A stretch of 64,000 bases of DNA from Paenibacillus ihbetae (GTDB taxonomy: Bacteria > Bacillota > Bacilli > Paenibacillales > Paenibacillaceae), in NCBI RefSeq assembly GCF_002741055.1, contig NZ_CP016809.1, forward strand, positions 4,628,501 to 4,692,500, read 5' to 3'. Positions 35,748-44,848 of the stretch are shown here, one piece after another; position 1 is the stretch's first letter; each line of letters opens with the position of its first letter. The position numbers were made by a program, and so were the translations under genes. The notes below the pieces were generated by a model that worked only from the letters and a program-made list of their open reading frames with translations, ran no database searches and had not been told where the DNA came from.

Positions 35748-35994
35748 ACGAATACCTCCACTGAATCTAAACTCACAAAAAAAGCGATTAAAGGAAAAAA
35801 TCATCCTTTAATCGCCTTATGCAAACGTAAGTTGCGCAGCTCTTTTGATACTTTTTATTATATAGGAACATGACATGACTTGTAAATCATTTTTGATCCG
35901 TGTCCTCCCTGAACGGACAGAAATAGGAGAGCAACATTTCAAAACGGCCCCTATGGTACAACTGAAAGTGAAATCAGAGGGAATGGATGATAAC

Positions 35995-36759
35995 ATGAGT
36001 AGGTTGAATGGAAAAGCAGCACTCGTCACGGGAGCCAGCAGGGGGATCGGAAAAGCGATCGCAATGCGCTTGGCTCAAGAAGGGGCATTGACGGCCGTAC
36101 ATTACGGCAAGAACCGGGAGGCTGCCGAGGAGGCTGTGCGCGAGATCGAGCGGAGCGGGGGAAAGGCATTCGCGATCGGAGCTGTGCTGGATTCGGTCCA
36201 GCGCGTCGAATCGCTATACGCCGCCCTGGACGAAGAAATTCGGCAGCGGACGGGAGAGACGGGGCTGCATATTTTGGTCAACAACGCGGGGATCGGCCTC
36301 GCCGTAAGCATCGATGAGACCTCCGAGAAGGATTTCGACGAAGTGATGCGGGTGAACGTAAAAATGCCCTTTTTCCTGATCCAGCAGGTGCTGCCGCGGC
36401 TGCACGACGGGGGGCGCATCATTAATCTGTCGTCGGCAACGACAAGAATATCGCTGCCGGCCGTTCCGGCCTACAGCATGACCAAGGGAGCGATTAACAC
36501 GCTAACGCTGTCGCTGGCCAACCAGCTTGCTGCTCGCGGAATTACGATCAACGCCATCCAGCCGGGGTTCGTGGCAACCGACATGAATGCCGGAATGCTC
36601 CAAGATCCGGCCTCCCGTCAATTCGGCGCGGAGTTCTCCGTTTTCGGGAGATGGGGAGAGCCGGCGGATATCGCCGATGTGGCCGCCTTCCTGGCATCCT
36701 CCGAAAGCCGCTGGATTACCGGCCAGTGCATCGATGCAAGCGGCGGATCGCATCTGTGA
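35995..36759 (+). CDS. short-chain dehydrogenase/reductase
   Basis: This is a classical SDR of 254 residues with NAD(P)-binding GASRGIGKAIA (about 12-22), NNAGIG, catalytic Ser in NLSSATTRI and YSMTK (Tyr-x3-Lys near residue 160). The C-terminal WITGQCIDASGGSHL is typical. The cofactor preference and substrate are not evident; FabG-like or sugar dehydrogenase roles are possible. Starts at 35983 and 35995 both have imperfectly spaced GAGGGA sites; 35995 gives the usual MSRLNGKAALVTG start. Confidence 0.85.
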   Translation: MSRLNGKAALVTGASRGIGKAIAMRLAQEGALTAVHYGKNREAAEEAVREIERSGGKAFAIGAVLDSVQRVESLYAALDEEIRQRTGETGLHILVNNAGIGLAVSIDETSEKDFDEVMRVNVKMPFFLIQQVLPRLHDGGRIINLSSATTRISLPAVPAYSMTKGAINTLTLSLANQLAARGITINAIQPGFVATDMNAGMLQDPASRQFGAEFSVFGRWGEPADIADVAAFLASSESRWITGQCIDASGGSHL

Positions 36760-36874
36760 CCTAGGGCGGATCCGACAGGAGGAGCCGTCAGGTTTAAAAG
36801 GAGAGCCTGCTTGCTGTATGCAGGTTCTTCGGATACGGCAGCCATCCAGGAAGGTTTGACCTGGGGCATCGTAA

Positions 36875-36985
36875 GCACAAATGGAGCATAATGAAGGCAG
36901 CACTATGAACACAGGTGGGAGCACTGTATGCACAGATGAAGCATCATGCATGGAGGACCGTGCGTGCGCGCAGATGGAGCGCAAG
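36875..36985. repeat. degenerate direct repeats in intergenic region
   Basis: GCACAAATGGAGCATAATG (36875-36893), GCACAGATGAAGCATCATG (36930-36948) and GCGCAGATGGAGCGCAAG (36968-36985) share a core GCxCAxATGxAGC. They fill the gap after the SDR gene. No function recognised. Confidence 0.45.
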
Positions 36986-36997
36986 TGCACATGATTA

Positions 36998-37030
36998 TAC
37001 CCCGTACACATAGGCTGTGTGCACGGGGTA
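36998..37030. terminator. hairpin after the VOC gene
   Basis: TACCCCGTACACA and TGTGTGCACGGGGTA pair with one bulge, just beyond the stop of the minus-strand VOC gene. The T-run is weak. Confidence 0.6.
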
Positions 37031-37058
37031 TTCATGTTTTTGCTGTAAGCGGGCAAAC

Positions 37059-37397
37059 CTACGCCAGCACCTCCACGGTGAAGCCCCCGGGTGCTTTTAC
37101 ATAGAAGGTCCAACCGTGGGCGCGCTTCGGGGCTGTCGCCTCGAAGCCGTCCTTCGTCAAGCGGCGATGCATCTCGTTCACCTTCTCCTCGCTTTCCTGG
37201 ATAAAGCCAATATGGAAGGTTTTCGGATAATGCACCTCGGCGCTTTTCATCAGCGTCAGCACAAGCCCGTCATCGTCAAACAGCGCTGCAAAGGCTTCCC
37301 CGCGTTCTCCTCCGATCTTCAAGCCGAAGTAGGTTTGCAAGAAATGTTTTGCGGCAGCTACATCCGTGACGGTCAGATTCACGTGATTCAATTTCAT
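37059..37397 (-). CDS. VOC family protein (glyoxalase-like)
   Basis: This is a 112-residue single VOC module: MKLNHVNLTVTDVAAAKHFL, then YPKTFHIGFIQESEEKVNEMH and WTFYVKAPGGFTVEVLA. Likely metal ligands are His5, His in FHIGF and Glu in VEVL, consistent with an active fold. ATG 37397 has AAAGGAAG about 8 bases upstream; GTG 37406 overlaps the SD. Substrate unknown. Not a close copy of the VOC gene at 25207. Confidence 0.8.
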   Translation of the reverse strand: MKLNHVNLTVTDVAAAKHFLQTYFGLKIGGERGEAFAALFDDDGLVLTLMKSAEVHYPKTFHIGFIQESEEKVNEMHRRLTKDGFEATAPKRAHGWTFYVKAPGGFTVEVLA

Positions 37398-37820
37398 CGG
37401 CAACACTTCCTTTCAGAAATTGGAAATCTAATATCAGCTTATCACATTCATGCAAATGCGAAGCTTACGCATCAGAAGCATGGAAGTTGCACGGGAAATC
37501 CGTCACATGAGTTTAAGGTTACGGTCCAGCCGTCGAACAGAGAGTGGAGTAGAAAACAAAAAATCTAGACATCTCCGGCGTAAAGGTCAGAGAGCATCAA
37601 GCAGTAACTGCTCCGCCTTCGCTTGCTGCTCCCATACGTTGCAGGTTTGGTTCGCCAGAATGATGCTCGTCGGTTTCACTCTCCGGATAGTATGCAAACA
37701 TTACGGCCACCCTGGGGTGTATGCTCTTGCAGCGGCAATAGAAAGCGCAAAAAGGCTGCAACAGCCTGCCTCCCGGCATGCTGTCACAGCCCCGTACACG
37801 TGCCCGAGCGCGGACTTGTA
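37398..37820. other. intergenic region, no gene recognised
   Basis: This gap of 423 bases lies between the VOC gene start and the sulfurtransferase stop. Open frames on both strands are short, lack SDs and are rich in Arg/Cys/Ser, typical of non-coding sequence. No strong hairpin or repeat was seen. Confidence 0.3.
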
Positions 37821-38657
37821 TTATTCTTCTCCCGTGGCGACCGGGTTCTCCTCATAGCTGATCCAATCGCTCCAGCTTCCGACGTACAGCTTCACGTTCC
37901 TATATCCGGCCTCCTTCAGAGCGAGCACATTCGGGCATGCCGAGACGCCGGACCCGCAATAAACGATGACCTCGGCATCCTTTGCAATCCCTGAAAAATG
38001 CTCCTGAAGCGCTTCTGCATCCTTCCAATGCCCCGATGCATCCTGGACGCCTTTCCAGAAATAGTTGACTGCGAACGGGATATGGCCGGCCTTCGTATCC
38101 AGCGGCTCCTCGATGCCGGCATAGCGGCGCGGTTCGCGGGAATCGATAAGGACAGTCGAACCGTCCTTGGAAGCGGCCCGAACGTCCTCCATGGAGGCGA
38201 GCATGGCCGGCTGAAGCGATGGCTCATACGTAACCGGAATGACGACCGGCCGCTCGTCCGTGACGGGGTAGGAAGCGTCCTTCCAGGCCGTAAAGCCTTC
38301 GTCCATCACGTAAGCCTGCTCGTGTCCCGTGTATTTCAGCATCCACCACAGCCGGCTGGCAATCATGCCGCCTTGGTCATCATAGATAACGACGCGCACG
38401 TCCCGATGGATTCCGGCTTTGCCGAAGGCCGAGGCGAGCTGCTCCAAGTCCGGGAGCGGGTGGCGGCCGCCATGCTGGGCTGCAGGGGAGGAGAGGTCCT
38501 TCTCCAGGTCAAGATAAACGGCCCGCGGAATATGCGCCTCGTCATAAGCGGTTTGCCCTTGATCCGGCTGACCCAGGGCAAAACGGCAATCGACGATGAC
38601 GAGATCAGGCTCGTAAAGCCTTGCCAGCAGCCATTTCATCGATACGATATGATTCAT
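37821..38657 (-). CDS. tandem-rhodanese sulfurtransferase
   Basis: This is a two-domain rhodanese / 3-mercaptopyruvate sulfurtransferase of 278 residues. The first domain (about 5-130) has VIVDCRF, HIPRAVYLDLEKDLSS and YDDQGGMIASRLWW but no active Cys. The second (about 155-275) has VLIDSREPRRYAG, GHIPFAVNYFW and the active loop CGSGVSAC with Cys near residue 238. The CGSGVxA loop is more thiosulfate/3-MST mixed-type, so donor preference is uncertain. The SD before ATG 38657 is weak (AAGGCGGTG). Confidence 0.87.
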   Translation of the reverse strand: MNHIVSMKWLLARLYEPDLVIVDCRFALGQPDQGQTAYDEAHIPRAVYLDLEKDLSSPAAQHGGRHPLPDLEQLASAFGKAGIHRDVRVVIYDDQGGMIASRLWWMLKYTGHEQAYVMDEGFTAWKDASYPVTDERPVVIPVTYEPSLQPAMLASMEDVRAASKDGSTVLIDSREPRRYAGIEEPLDTKAGHIPFAVNYFWKGVQDASGHWKDAEALQEHFSGIAKDAEVIVYCGSGVSACPNVLALKEAGYRNVKLYVGSWSDWISYEENPVATGEE

Positions 38658-38741
38658 AGAGATTTAAGAGCACCGCCTTTTCATTCGAAATTCGTAATGA
38701 ATTATATCATATTGCCTGCTGCGATCACGTATATAAGTAAA

Positions 38742-38780
38742 AAGCCGGCCCGTCTCATAGAATATGAGAGGGGCCGGCAC
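38742..38780 (-). terminator. terminator after the acyltransferase gene
   Basis: GCCGGCCC..CTCATA and TATGAGAGGGGCCGGC form a long stem, then TTTTTA on the minus strand. Confidence 0.82.
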
Positions 38781-38842
38781 AAGATGCCAATCGGTTAGTA
38801 AATGAATGATAGCAATTGCAGGACCAGCAAGATACCTTTGCT

Positions 38843-41098
38843 TTACTTCAGAGCTTCCAGCAGCATGGAAGTATAAGCGGCTGCGCCTTCCGGCTCCAGA
38901 TGAACGCCGTCCGAGCGGAAATATTCCGGATGGCCCTTGCTGGCCGAATACCAATCGATGAGCTTCACGTTCGGATACCGGCCTGCAGCGGCAGCCAGCA
39001 TCTCATTGACGTTCTGCTCCCAATCCCGGGGTACCCGAGTGTTGACGAGCAATACGCGCTGCGCGGGCTCTAATGACTGTAACAGACGGTCCAGGTCCTT
39101 CTGCGCGAATGCGCCGTTCGTCCCAAGCCCGATGATGACGGTGCCGCCCTGGATCCGGTTATTCGCCTGCAGCCCGGGCACGAGATCCCTCGCCTGCCGC
39201 ATTTGACGGCCGATCACCGCATCGACATGAATGCCGGGGATCGCCTTCTCCAGATAAGGAGTGACGCCTAGCATAACGGAGTCGCCGATCGCTGAAACGG
39301 CTGCGCCCGATACCGGCTTTTGCGGCTGAGTGCCCGGATCCGGCCTTGCCGGCTCCTCGGGCTTGCCGCTATTGCCGGAATCGCCTCCTGACGGCTGGTC
39401 TTGGCCGGCGTGCGCCGAGCCGGACGTATCCTTGGCGGTGTTTCCGGATGGCGGAGTCCCCGTATCCGATGGCTTACCGCTTGTCTCTGAGCCCTCAATC
39501 ACAGAAGCATCCTTCCCTGCTGAAGGAGGGGTGTCATCCCCTTGATCCCGAACCCCGCTAGGGTCTTCTGATCCTGTACCGCTAGGGTCTTCCGGGCCTG
39601 GACCGTTATCGGAACCCTGAGCCTTGCCTTCGGGATTTACCGACTTGTCGGGAGCCGTCGGCTCCGGCGTTTGCTTCCCGTCCGTCTGGCCTGCTCCTTC
39701 CGGGACAGCCGACGGATCCGCGGGCTCCTCCCTGGCGGCGGGTTCGGCTGAGGGGTTATCTGCTGGCGGCTGCGCAGTCGCTCCTTCCGGAGCTCCGGCC
39801 CCGTTTGGACCAGCGCCAGGCTGATCCAGATCCGGTCCCGGAATGTTAAGCATCGCTGCGATATCGCCTGCCGTTCTCGCGTCCGAAACGCTGCTCATCA
39901 TGCCGGTGCAGAATATTCCGATCAGAATAAGGGAGCTGAACGATACGATCCAGCCTTTCACGGAAATGGAGGCCGGTCGTTTCCGGAGCGAGCTCAGCCG
40001 TTCCTTGAGCTTCCGGAAGCCGCCTCGGCGGATCGGCTGTTCGACATATTTCCAGGACAGGGCAGCCAGAACGATGCTTGCCGCTACCTGCAAGATGATC
40101 TGCGGCAGGCTAAGCCCGCTGACGCCGGAAGGCGGGGAAAACAATATCAACACAGGATAGTGCCACAGATAAATTCCATAAGACCGAACCCCGAGCCACA
40201 GCAGCGGCTTTCCGCTGAACAAGCGGGACAGCCCGGCCGCCGGGTGGGCCAATACGGCTACGAGCACAGCCGCGGCAATCGAGAAGAGGAACATGCCGCC
40301 CCGGTACAGAAACGGATCGTAACGGTCCGCCTTCCACATCATAAGGAGCACAACGAGCAGAGCCAGCATGCCGATCAGATTCAGCGATCGCTTAACGCCA
40401 GGCGCTGCGGAGGCGGACAGCTTCCAGCTGGGCCAAACGATGGCGAGTCCGGCACCGATCAGCAGGCCGAAGGCTCTCGTATCGGTCCCGTAATAGACCC
40501 GGCTCGGATCCGTTCCCGGCTGATACAGCACACCCATAACCGCGGCCGACAGAAGGGCTCCCGCCGCAATGAACGTGAACAGCTGCCCTCTTTTCGGGAA
40601 CAGCTTAAGTCCGGCCAGCATGATCAGCGGCCATAACAGATAGAACTGCTCCTCTACGGCCAGCGACCAGAAATGGCCGAGCGGCGAAGGGAGGCCGAAG
40701 GATTCGAAATAGGATTGCTGTTGGAATATGAACTGCCAATTGCTTATGTACGTGATCGCCCCGAGGACGTCGCCCCTAAGGTTCGGCAGCCGCTCGCGAT
40801 CAAACAGGGTCACCCATGCAACGATGAGGATGAGCATCATCATGATGGCCGGCAGCAGACGCCGGAACCTTCGGACCCAGAAGTCCTTCAGGTCGATCCG
40901 CCGGTGATGATGCCACTGCGAGGTAAGAATGTCCGTGATCAGATAACCAGACAGCACGAAGAACAAGCTGACTCCGAGGAATCCGCCGCTTGCAAAACCA
41001 AAGCCCCAGTGATACGCCATGACGCCGATGAGCGCCAGGGCACGGAGCCCGTCAAGACCGGGCATGTAACGAGAGTGAGACTTACCGGATCCGGGCAC
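38843..41098 (-). CDS. OatA-like acyltransferase with C-terminal SGNH domain
   Basis: This is a 751-residue membrane enzyme. Residues 10-400 form an acyltransferase-3 domain (LDGLRALALIGVMAYH, GVSLFFVLSGYLITDIL, then RRFRRLLPA) with about ten helices. Residues about 425-590 form a disordered Pro/Gly/Asp/Ser/Glu spacer. Residues 595-751 form an extracellular SGNH esterase domain (AIGDSVMLG, IIGLGTNGAF, and the Asp-x2-His pair in SDGVHLEPEG). This architecture is that of peptidoglycan O-acetyltransferase OatA, which gives lysozyme resistance; other cell-surface glycans are possible. The start is GTG 41098, with AAGGGGG upstream. Single gene. Confidence 0.85.
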   Translation of the reverse strand: MPGSGKSHSRYMPGLDGLRALALIGVMAYHWGFGFASGGFLGVSLFFVLSGYLITDILTSQWHHHRRIDLKDFWVRRFRRLLPAIMMMLILIVAWVTLFDRERLPNLRGDVLGAITYISNWQFIFQQQSYFESFGLPSPLGHFWSLAVEEQFYLLWPLIMLAGLKLFPKRGQLFTFIAAGALLSAAVMGVLYQPGTDPSRVYYGTDTRAFGLLIGAGLAIVWPSWKLSASAAPGVKRSLNLIGMLALLVVLLMMWKADRYDPFLYRGGMFLFSIAAAVLVAVLAHPAAGLSRLFSGKPLLWLGVRSYGIYLWHYPVLILFSPPSGVSGLSLPQIILQVAASIVLAALSWKYVEQPIRRGGFRKLKERLSSLRKRPASISVKGWIVSFSSLILIGIFCTGMMSSVSDARTAGDIAAMLNIPGPDLDQPGAGPNGAGAPEGATAQPPADNPSAEPAAREEPADPSAVPEGAGQTDGKQTPEPTAPDKSVNPEGKAQGSDNGPGPEDPSGTGSEDPSGVRDQGDDTPPSAGKDASVIEGSETSGKPSDTGTPPSGNTAKDTSGSAHAGQDQPSGGDSGNSGKPEEPARPDPGTQPQKPVSGAAVSAIGDSVMLGVTPYLEKAIPGIHVDAVIGRQMRQARDLVPGLQANNRIQGGTVIIGLGTNGAFAQKDLDRLLQSLEPAQRVLLVNTRVPRDWEQNVNEMLAAAAGRYPNVKLIDWYSASKGHPEYFRSDGVHLEPEGAAAYTSMLLEALK

Positions 41099-41238
41099 GG
41101 CCCACGCCCCCTTTCAAGCGCCATGGGCCTGCTCCGCCCTGCAACAGCTGCCGTGTTAATATGTAGGACATATTCACAAACGTCTGGATGTCTCGATATG
41201 GATGTGTCATTTGGAACATGGTAAACCTTCCCTTTCAT

Positions 41239-41544
41239 TTAGCAGAAGCTGCAGTTTATGTATTAATGGATCGAATTCTGCAAAATCCTGCAACAAGATG
41301 TCATAGCTAATACTACCATCTTCGGAGGAGCAGAAGGTGACAAAATAATGAACCTGAGGCTACAGCGAGATAACAATATAAAGACAGATTTTTCACTTGA
41401 GCTTCGGCGGGGATGTGTTTCACGCATGGCGGCTCGCAGACGCCTTGTTAGATGCATAATGGAATGAGGCGATGGAGCAAGACGAAGACAAGGAGAAGAC
41501 AAAGCTTCCATAAGAAAGAGGAGGCAGTACCTCCTCGTTTTTTG
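41239..41544 (+). ncRNA. candidate small transcript ending in an orphan terminator
   Basis: A clean plus-strand terminator at 41518-41544 has no plus-strand gene before it. A 39-codon open frame (41349-41468, MNLRLQRDNNIK start, AAGGTG upstream) is the only coding possibility and is not convincing. A small RNA is the simplest reading; the 5' end is not defined. Confidence 0.3.
41518..41544 (+). terminator. orphan Rho-independent terminator
   Basis: GAGGAGG (41518-41524), 5-base loop, CCTCCTC (41530-41536), then GTTTTTTG. The T-run is only on the plus strand, while both flanking genes are on the minus strand. Confidence 0.75.
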
Positions 41545-41619
41545 TGATGAATCCCAACGTTTTAGCTGATTATTTTTCACACGGGGCGTATCACTATGGC
41601 TGCGTATGATTGCAACTAG

Positions 41620-42780
41620 CTATACTGCGGCTCCTTCCCGTTTCCGGAAAAATGTCTTCAGCGCTTCGTACACCTCGCCCTTATCCTTGATGACATGATA
41701 CATAAACTGGTCCAGCTTAATATTCTTATATGCGGACATCAGCGTACTGCTCCGGTTGTATTGGTTGACCTCGCCGTATCCGAACATGTTGCTTACCTTC
41801 AGCAGCTCGCCGATCAGCTTGACGCATCGTTCGTTATCGGAAGTGAGATTGTCACCGTCCGAGAAATGGAATGGATATATGTTGTAGTTGGCGGGAGGAT
41901 ACCGGTGCTGGATGATGTCGAGTGCCTTCTGATAAGCCGATGAACAGATCGTTCCCCCGCTTTCGCCCCGGGTGAAGAACTCCTCCTCAGTCACTTCCTT
42001 CGCTTCCGTGTGGTGGGCGATAAATACGATTTCAACCTTTTCGTACTGTCTGCGGAGAAAGCGGGTCATCCAGAAGAAGAAGCTTCGCGCGCAGTATTTC
42101 TCGAAGGAGCCCATACTGCCCGACGTATCCATCATGGCGATGATGACGGCATTTGATTCAGGGACAACCGTATCGTCCCATGTTTTATAGCGGAGATCGT
42201 CGGGGCTGATGCCGTGGATGCCGGGCTTGCCGTCTCTGGCGTTGCGCCGCAAGTTTTCGAGAATGGTCCGCTTCTTGTCAATGTTCGACATGATCCCCTT
42301 TTTGCGGATATCGTTAAAGACGATGGATTGTGTCTCGATCTGCTCCTTGTCTTTGGGCTGAAGATGCGGGAGCTCGAGCTCTTCGAACAGCATGTTCTCC
42401 AATTCCTCCAAGCTGACCTCGGTTTCCACAATATCATAGCCCGCCTGATCCCCGGCCGATTCCCCTTTACCGGGCTGGGCGGAGGCAGGATCGCGGCCGA
42501 GAACGTCACCGACCTTGCTGTCTCCATCCCCTTGACCGACATGCTTTTGTTTCTGGTAATTATAGATGAACCGATATTCGTCAAGACTGCGGATCGGAAC
42601 TTTAATGATCTGCTTGCCGTCGGACATGATAATATTTTCCTCGGTGATGAGGTCGGGCAGGTTGCGCTTGATCACCTCGCGGATTTTATGCTGGTGGCGC
42701 ACCTGATCCTGGTAGCCTTTGCGGTGCAGCGACCAGTCTTCGCGGGATACGACGAACGAGTGTGCATCTTTGCTTTGCAT
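41620..42780 (-). CDS. yhbH: YhbH (DUF444) sporulation-associated protein
   Basis: This is a 386-residue cytoplasmic protein of the UPF0229/DUF444 family. It starts with [20 protein letters not shown], has an acidic low-complexity middle, and a von Willebrand A-like half (about 205-380) with the MIDAS motif MMDTSGSM (DxSxS), HHTEAKEV and ESGGT. In spore formers and enterobacteria this family is linked to the serine kinase PrkA, but no prkA gene is adjacent here. GGGAGGTG precedes the ATG. Confidence 0.9.
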   Translation of the reverse strand: MQSKDAHSFVVSREDWSLHRKGYQDQVRHQHKIREVIKRNLPDLITEENIIMSDGKQIIKVPIRSLDEYRFIYNYQKQKHVGQGDGDSKVGDVLGRDPASAQPGKGESAGDQAGYDIVETEVSLEELENMLFEELELPHLQPKDKEQIETQSIVFNDIRKKGIMSNIDKKRTILENLRRNARDGKPGIHGISPDDLRYKTWDDTVVPESNAVIIAMMDTSGSMGSFEKYCARSFFFWMTRFLRRQYEKVEIVFIAHHTEAKEVTEEEFFTRGESGGTICSSAYQKALDIIQHRYPPANYNIYPFHFSDGDNLTSDNERCVKLIGELLKVSNMFGYGEVNQYNRSSTLMSAYKNIKLDQFMYHVIKDKGEVYEALKTFFRKREGAAV

Positions 42781-42892
42781 GGACAGTCACCTCCCAAGTT
42801 GGCGTTGACACTGCTGCCTTCATTCGGCTGTAGTATTTCATTATATTCGGAAGAAAGAGCGATATGTGAGTGCGAATCGGTGCAAGCCATGA

Positions 42893-42935
42893 AAAAGACA
42901 TCTTCCCGCCGATCCGGCGAACAAGATGTCTTTGA
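42893..42935 (-). terminator. terminator after the DUF4064-like gene
   Basis: AAAGACATCTT and AAGATGTCTTT form an 11-bp stem with GCCG/CGGC inside, followed by TTTTT on the minus strand. Confidence 0.75.
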
Positions 42936-42955
42936 GACGGGTTACGCATATACGA

Positions 42956-43375
42956 TTATCCGTTCAATACGAAGAGGAATAATGCGCCTATCGTTAGTAC
43001 GACGACGCCGTTTACGATCGTAGCGATGACCGCTACGGTGCGCTTGCGGATTTTGGAGAAGCACCCGACGATCCCGAGAATGAGTCCGGCCAGATTGATA
43101 ATCATGACGATGATGAATACGGCAGCCAGCGTAGTCATCGCCTCCTTGGTTTCTTGGGTAGGCTCCAGCACCCCGCTCTCGGTGATATACGGCTCGACCA
43201 TCGTCGTGCCGAGGGCGCCCAGAAAAATATAACCGAGCAGCGTTACGATCGACAGGACAAACGAGGCGATGCCGAAGCGGGAGTGCTTCCGATCCTCGGG
43301 AGGGATGAAGGTCGTTGTCGAATGGCTTGAAACAGGCTTGTCGCCCGAAGACGGCGAGCTAGAATGTTGATCCAT
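42956..43375 (-). CDS. small membrane protein (DUF4064/DUF4190-like)
   Basis: This is a 139-residue protein. Its first 35 residues are polar and Ser-rich (MDQHSSSPSSGDKPVSS), followed by three hydrophobic segments (IASFVLSIVTLLGYIFLGAL, AVFIIVMIINLAGLILGIVG, TVAVIATIVNGVVVLTIGAL). The layout matches small DUF4190/DUF4064 membrane proteins. AAGGAG is about 11 bases before ATG 43375. Function unknown. Confidence 0.65.
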   Translation of the reverse strand: MDQHSSSPSSGDKPVSSHSTTTFIPPEDRKHSRFGIASFVLSIVTLLGYIFLGALGTTMVEPYITESGVLEPTQETKEAMTTLAAVFIIVMIINLAGLILGIVGCFSKIRKRTVAVIATIVNGVVVLTIGALFLFVLNG

Positions 43376-43583
43376 GAATACAATCGCTCCTTACTTGGAA
43401 TGACTTTCGATATGCATGCGCCTGATAGGGATGCTTGACAGGCATCCTTATTAATTTTTCACAAAATGTACCTTAAATCAAGTCCAATCCTGCCGCCAAC
43501 CGGTGGAAAAGCTTCGTTTCATCCGGTAAACTTAAGGCATAGCGGGGCGGATAACGCCCGTAAGAGAGAAGGGATTGAAACCA

Positions 43584-43964
43584 ATGCGTCGGACATTTAT
43601 AGCTTGGGGCTCGGTTTTGATGGCGCTGTCTGTGGCGATCGGAGCTTTCGGAGCGCATATGCTGGAAGGAAAGATCTCGGCGGATGAGCTTGCCGTATAT
43701 GAAACGGGTGTTCATTACCATATGATTCATGGAATTGCTGTCCTGATCGCCGGCATTCTGGCAGGTACGCTTGGAGAGTCGCGGAAGCTGTTCTGGGCGG
43801 GAACGCTCTTTATTGCAGGCGTGATCATTTTTTCAGGCAGCTTGTATGTGCTCAGCATTTCAGGCATCAAGTGGCTTGGAGCCATTACGCCGATCGGCGG
43901 CGTAGCGTTTATCGCAGGATGGATTACGCTGCTGTCAGCGGCGTTGTCCCGCAGCAAGGCATAG
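43584..43964 (+). CDS. DUF423 membrane protein
   Basis: This is a 126-residue protein with four membrane helices and the family marks AIGAFGAHML and YETGVHYHMIHGIAVL (near residue 40), plus TPIGGVAFIAGW. DUF423 proteins (YwdK-like) have no assigned function. Start ATG 43584 with AGAAGGGA upstream is preferred to TTG 43575. Confidence 0.85.
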   Translation: MRRTFIAWGSVLMALSVAIGAFGAHMLEGKISADELAVYETGVHYHMIHGIAVLIAGILAGTLGESRKLFWAGTLFIAGVIIFSGSLYVLSISGIKWLGAITPIGGVAFIAGWITLLSAALSRSKA

Positions 43965-43976
43965 TGCATGGTAAAA

Positions 43977-44034
43977 GAAAAGAAACGGCTTCGTCCATCC
44001 CGGGGAAAGGGAGAGGGCGGAGCCGTTTCTTCTT
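43977..44034. terminator. bidirectional terminator between DUF423 and hypothetical gene
   Basis: AGAAACGGCT (43981-43990) and AGCCGTTTCT (44021-44030) pair at the base of a hairpin with T-rich flanks on both strands. Confidence 0.75.
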
Positions 44035-44063
44035 ATCTCGCCGTAAATCGTATGCATGGACGA

Positions 44064-44615
44064 TCAGCTGACGCTGAATTCGTCAATTTCATTAAGCTTG
44101 AACGTATATACCTGCTTCTCGTCGACATGGTAGACGTTGACCAGGAAATTGCTCTCATCGTAATTCAGAATACGGCACGGGAGGCTGGTTTGTTTGCCGT
44201 GGCGATTGGTCGTCAGGCGAACAAGGCGATTATCCTTGGTGTACACTTTAATCCACTCGAAAGGATCTGTTCCGGTGTCGGGAGCCGAAGCCGTGACGGA
44301 AGGTTGACTGACCGTTACGTTCTGCGCTGCAGGCGGGGATGCCGCAGGGGACGGTAAGGGCTTCTCGACAGGGAGAGAAGCGGGAGCCATCTTCTGTGAG
44401 GCTTTCGTGATGACGGAATCTTTCTTCGCTTGGACCAATATATTGATGATTTCGCCAAGCTCCATGCCGGATTTGATCCGAAAATCGACGACTTCGGGTT
44501 TGCCGTTCAGCATTTCAAGCAAATATTGTAAAGCCAGTGCGTTGGAGGGGCTTTTAACCAAAATATCAACGTTAAATAAAAAGCCGTGGTCCTCGATGTC
44601 AGGGTTTGTGTTCAT
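44064..44615 (-). CDS. hypothetical two-domain protein
   Basis: This is a 183-residue soluble protein. The N-terminal 75 residues (HGFLFNVDILVKSPSNALAL, then LLEMLNGKPEVVDFRIKSG) may be an alpha/beta domain. A 40-residue Pro/Ala/Ser linker follows. The C-terminal 65 residues (WIKVYTKDNRLVRLTTNRHG, CRILNYDESNFLVNVYHVDE, VYTFKLNEIDEF) look like a small beta-barrel of the PilZ/Sm-like kind. I do not recognise a family. ATG 44615 has GGTGA about 10 bases upstream. Confidence 0.65.
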   Translation of the reverse strand: MNTNPDIEDHGFLFNVDILVKSPSNALALQYLLEMLNGKPEVVDFRIKSGMELGEIINILVQAKKDSVITKASQKMAPASLPVEKPLPSPAASPPAAQNVTVSQPSVTASAPDTGTDPFEWIKVYTKDNRLVRLTTNRHGKQTSLPCRILNYDESNFLVNVYHVDEKQVYTFKLNEIDEFSVS

Positions 44616-44848
44616 AGCTTTTATCATTCACCAGCTTTCATATGTTTCTACTGAATCAAATATACCATAATTTTGAGATTTTCATAGTCCTAATGTCATA
44701 CGCGCATACACGATTATCTTCGTTCTAATAGACATTTGCACAATATCGCTGAGAGGAACGTCTCAGGCAGGGAAAGGGCTTTCGCACCATGTCGGCAAAA
44801 GAAGAATAAACATAATTCTAGACCTGAAGCGAGAGGAGGTTGATCCGT

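Noticed and set aside
37398..37820. Small genes in the gap before the sulfurtransferase (for example 37597-37779)
   Set aside because: None has a ribosome site or a protein-like composition.
41263..41580. 105-codon minus-strand frame in the gap before yhbH
   Set aside because: Composition is Arg/Ser/Leu-rich and no SD is present; it overlaps a plus-strand terminator.
41620..42780. prkA partner next to yhbH
   Set aside because: PrkA is often beside YhbH, but no kinase-type gene is present within the flanking genes here.
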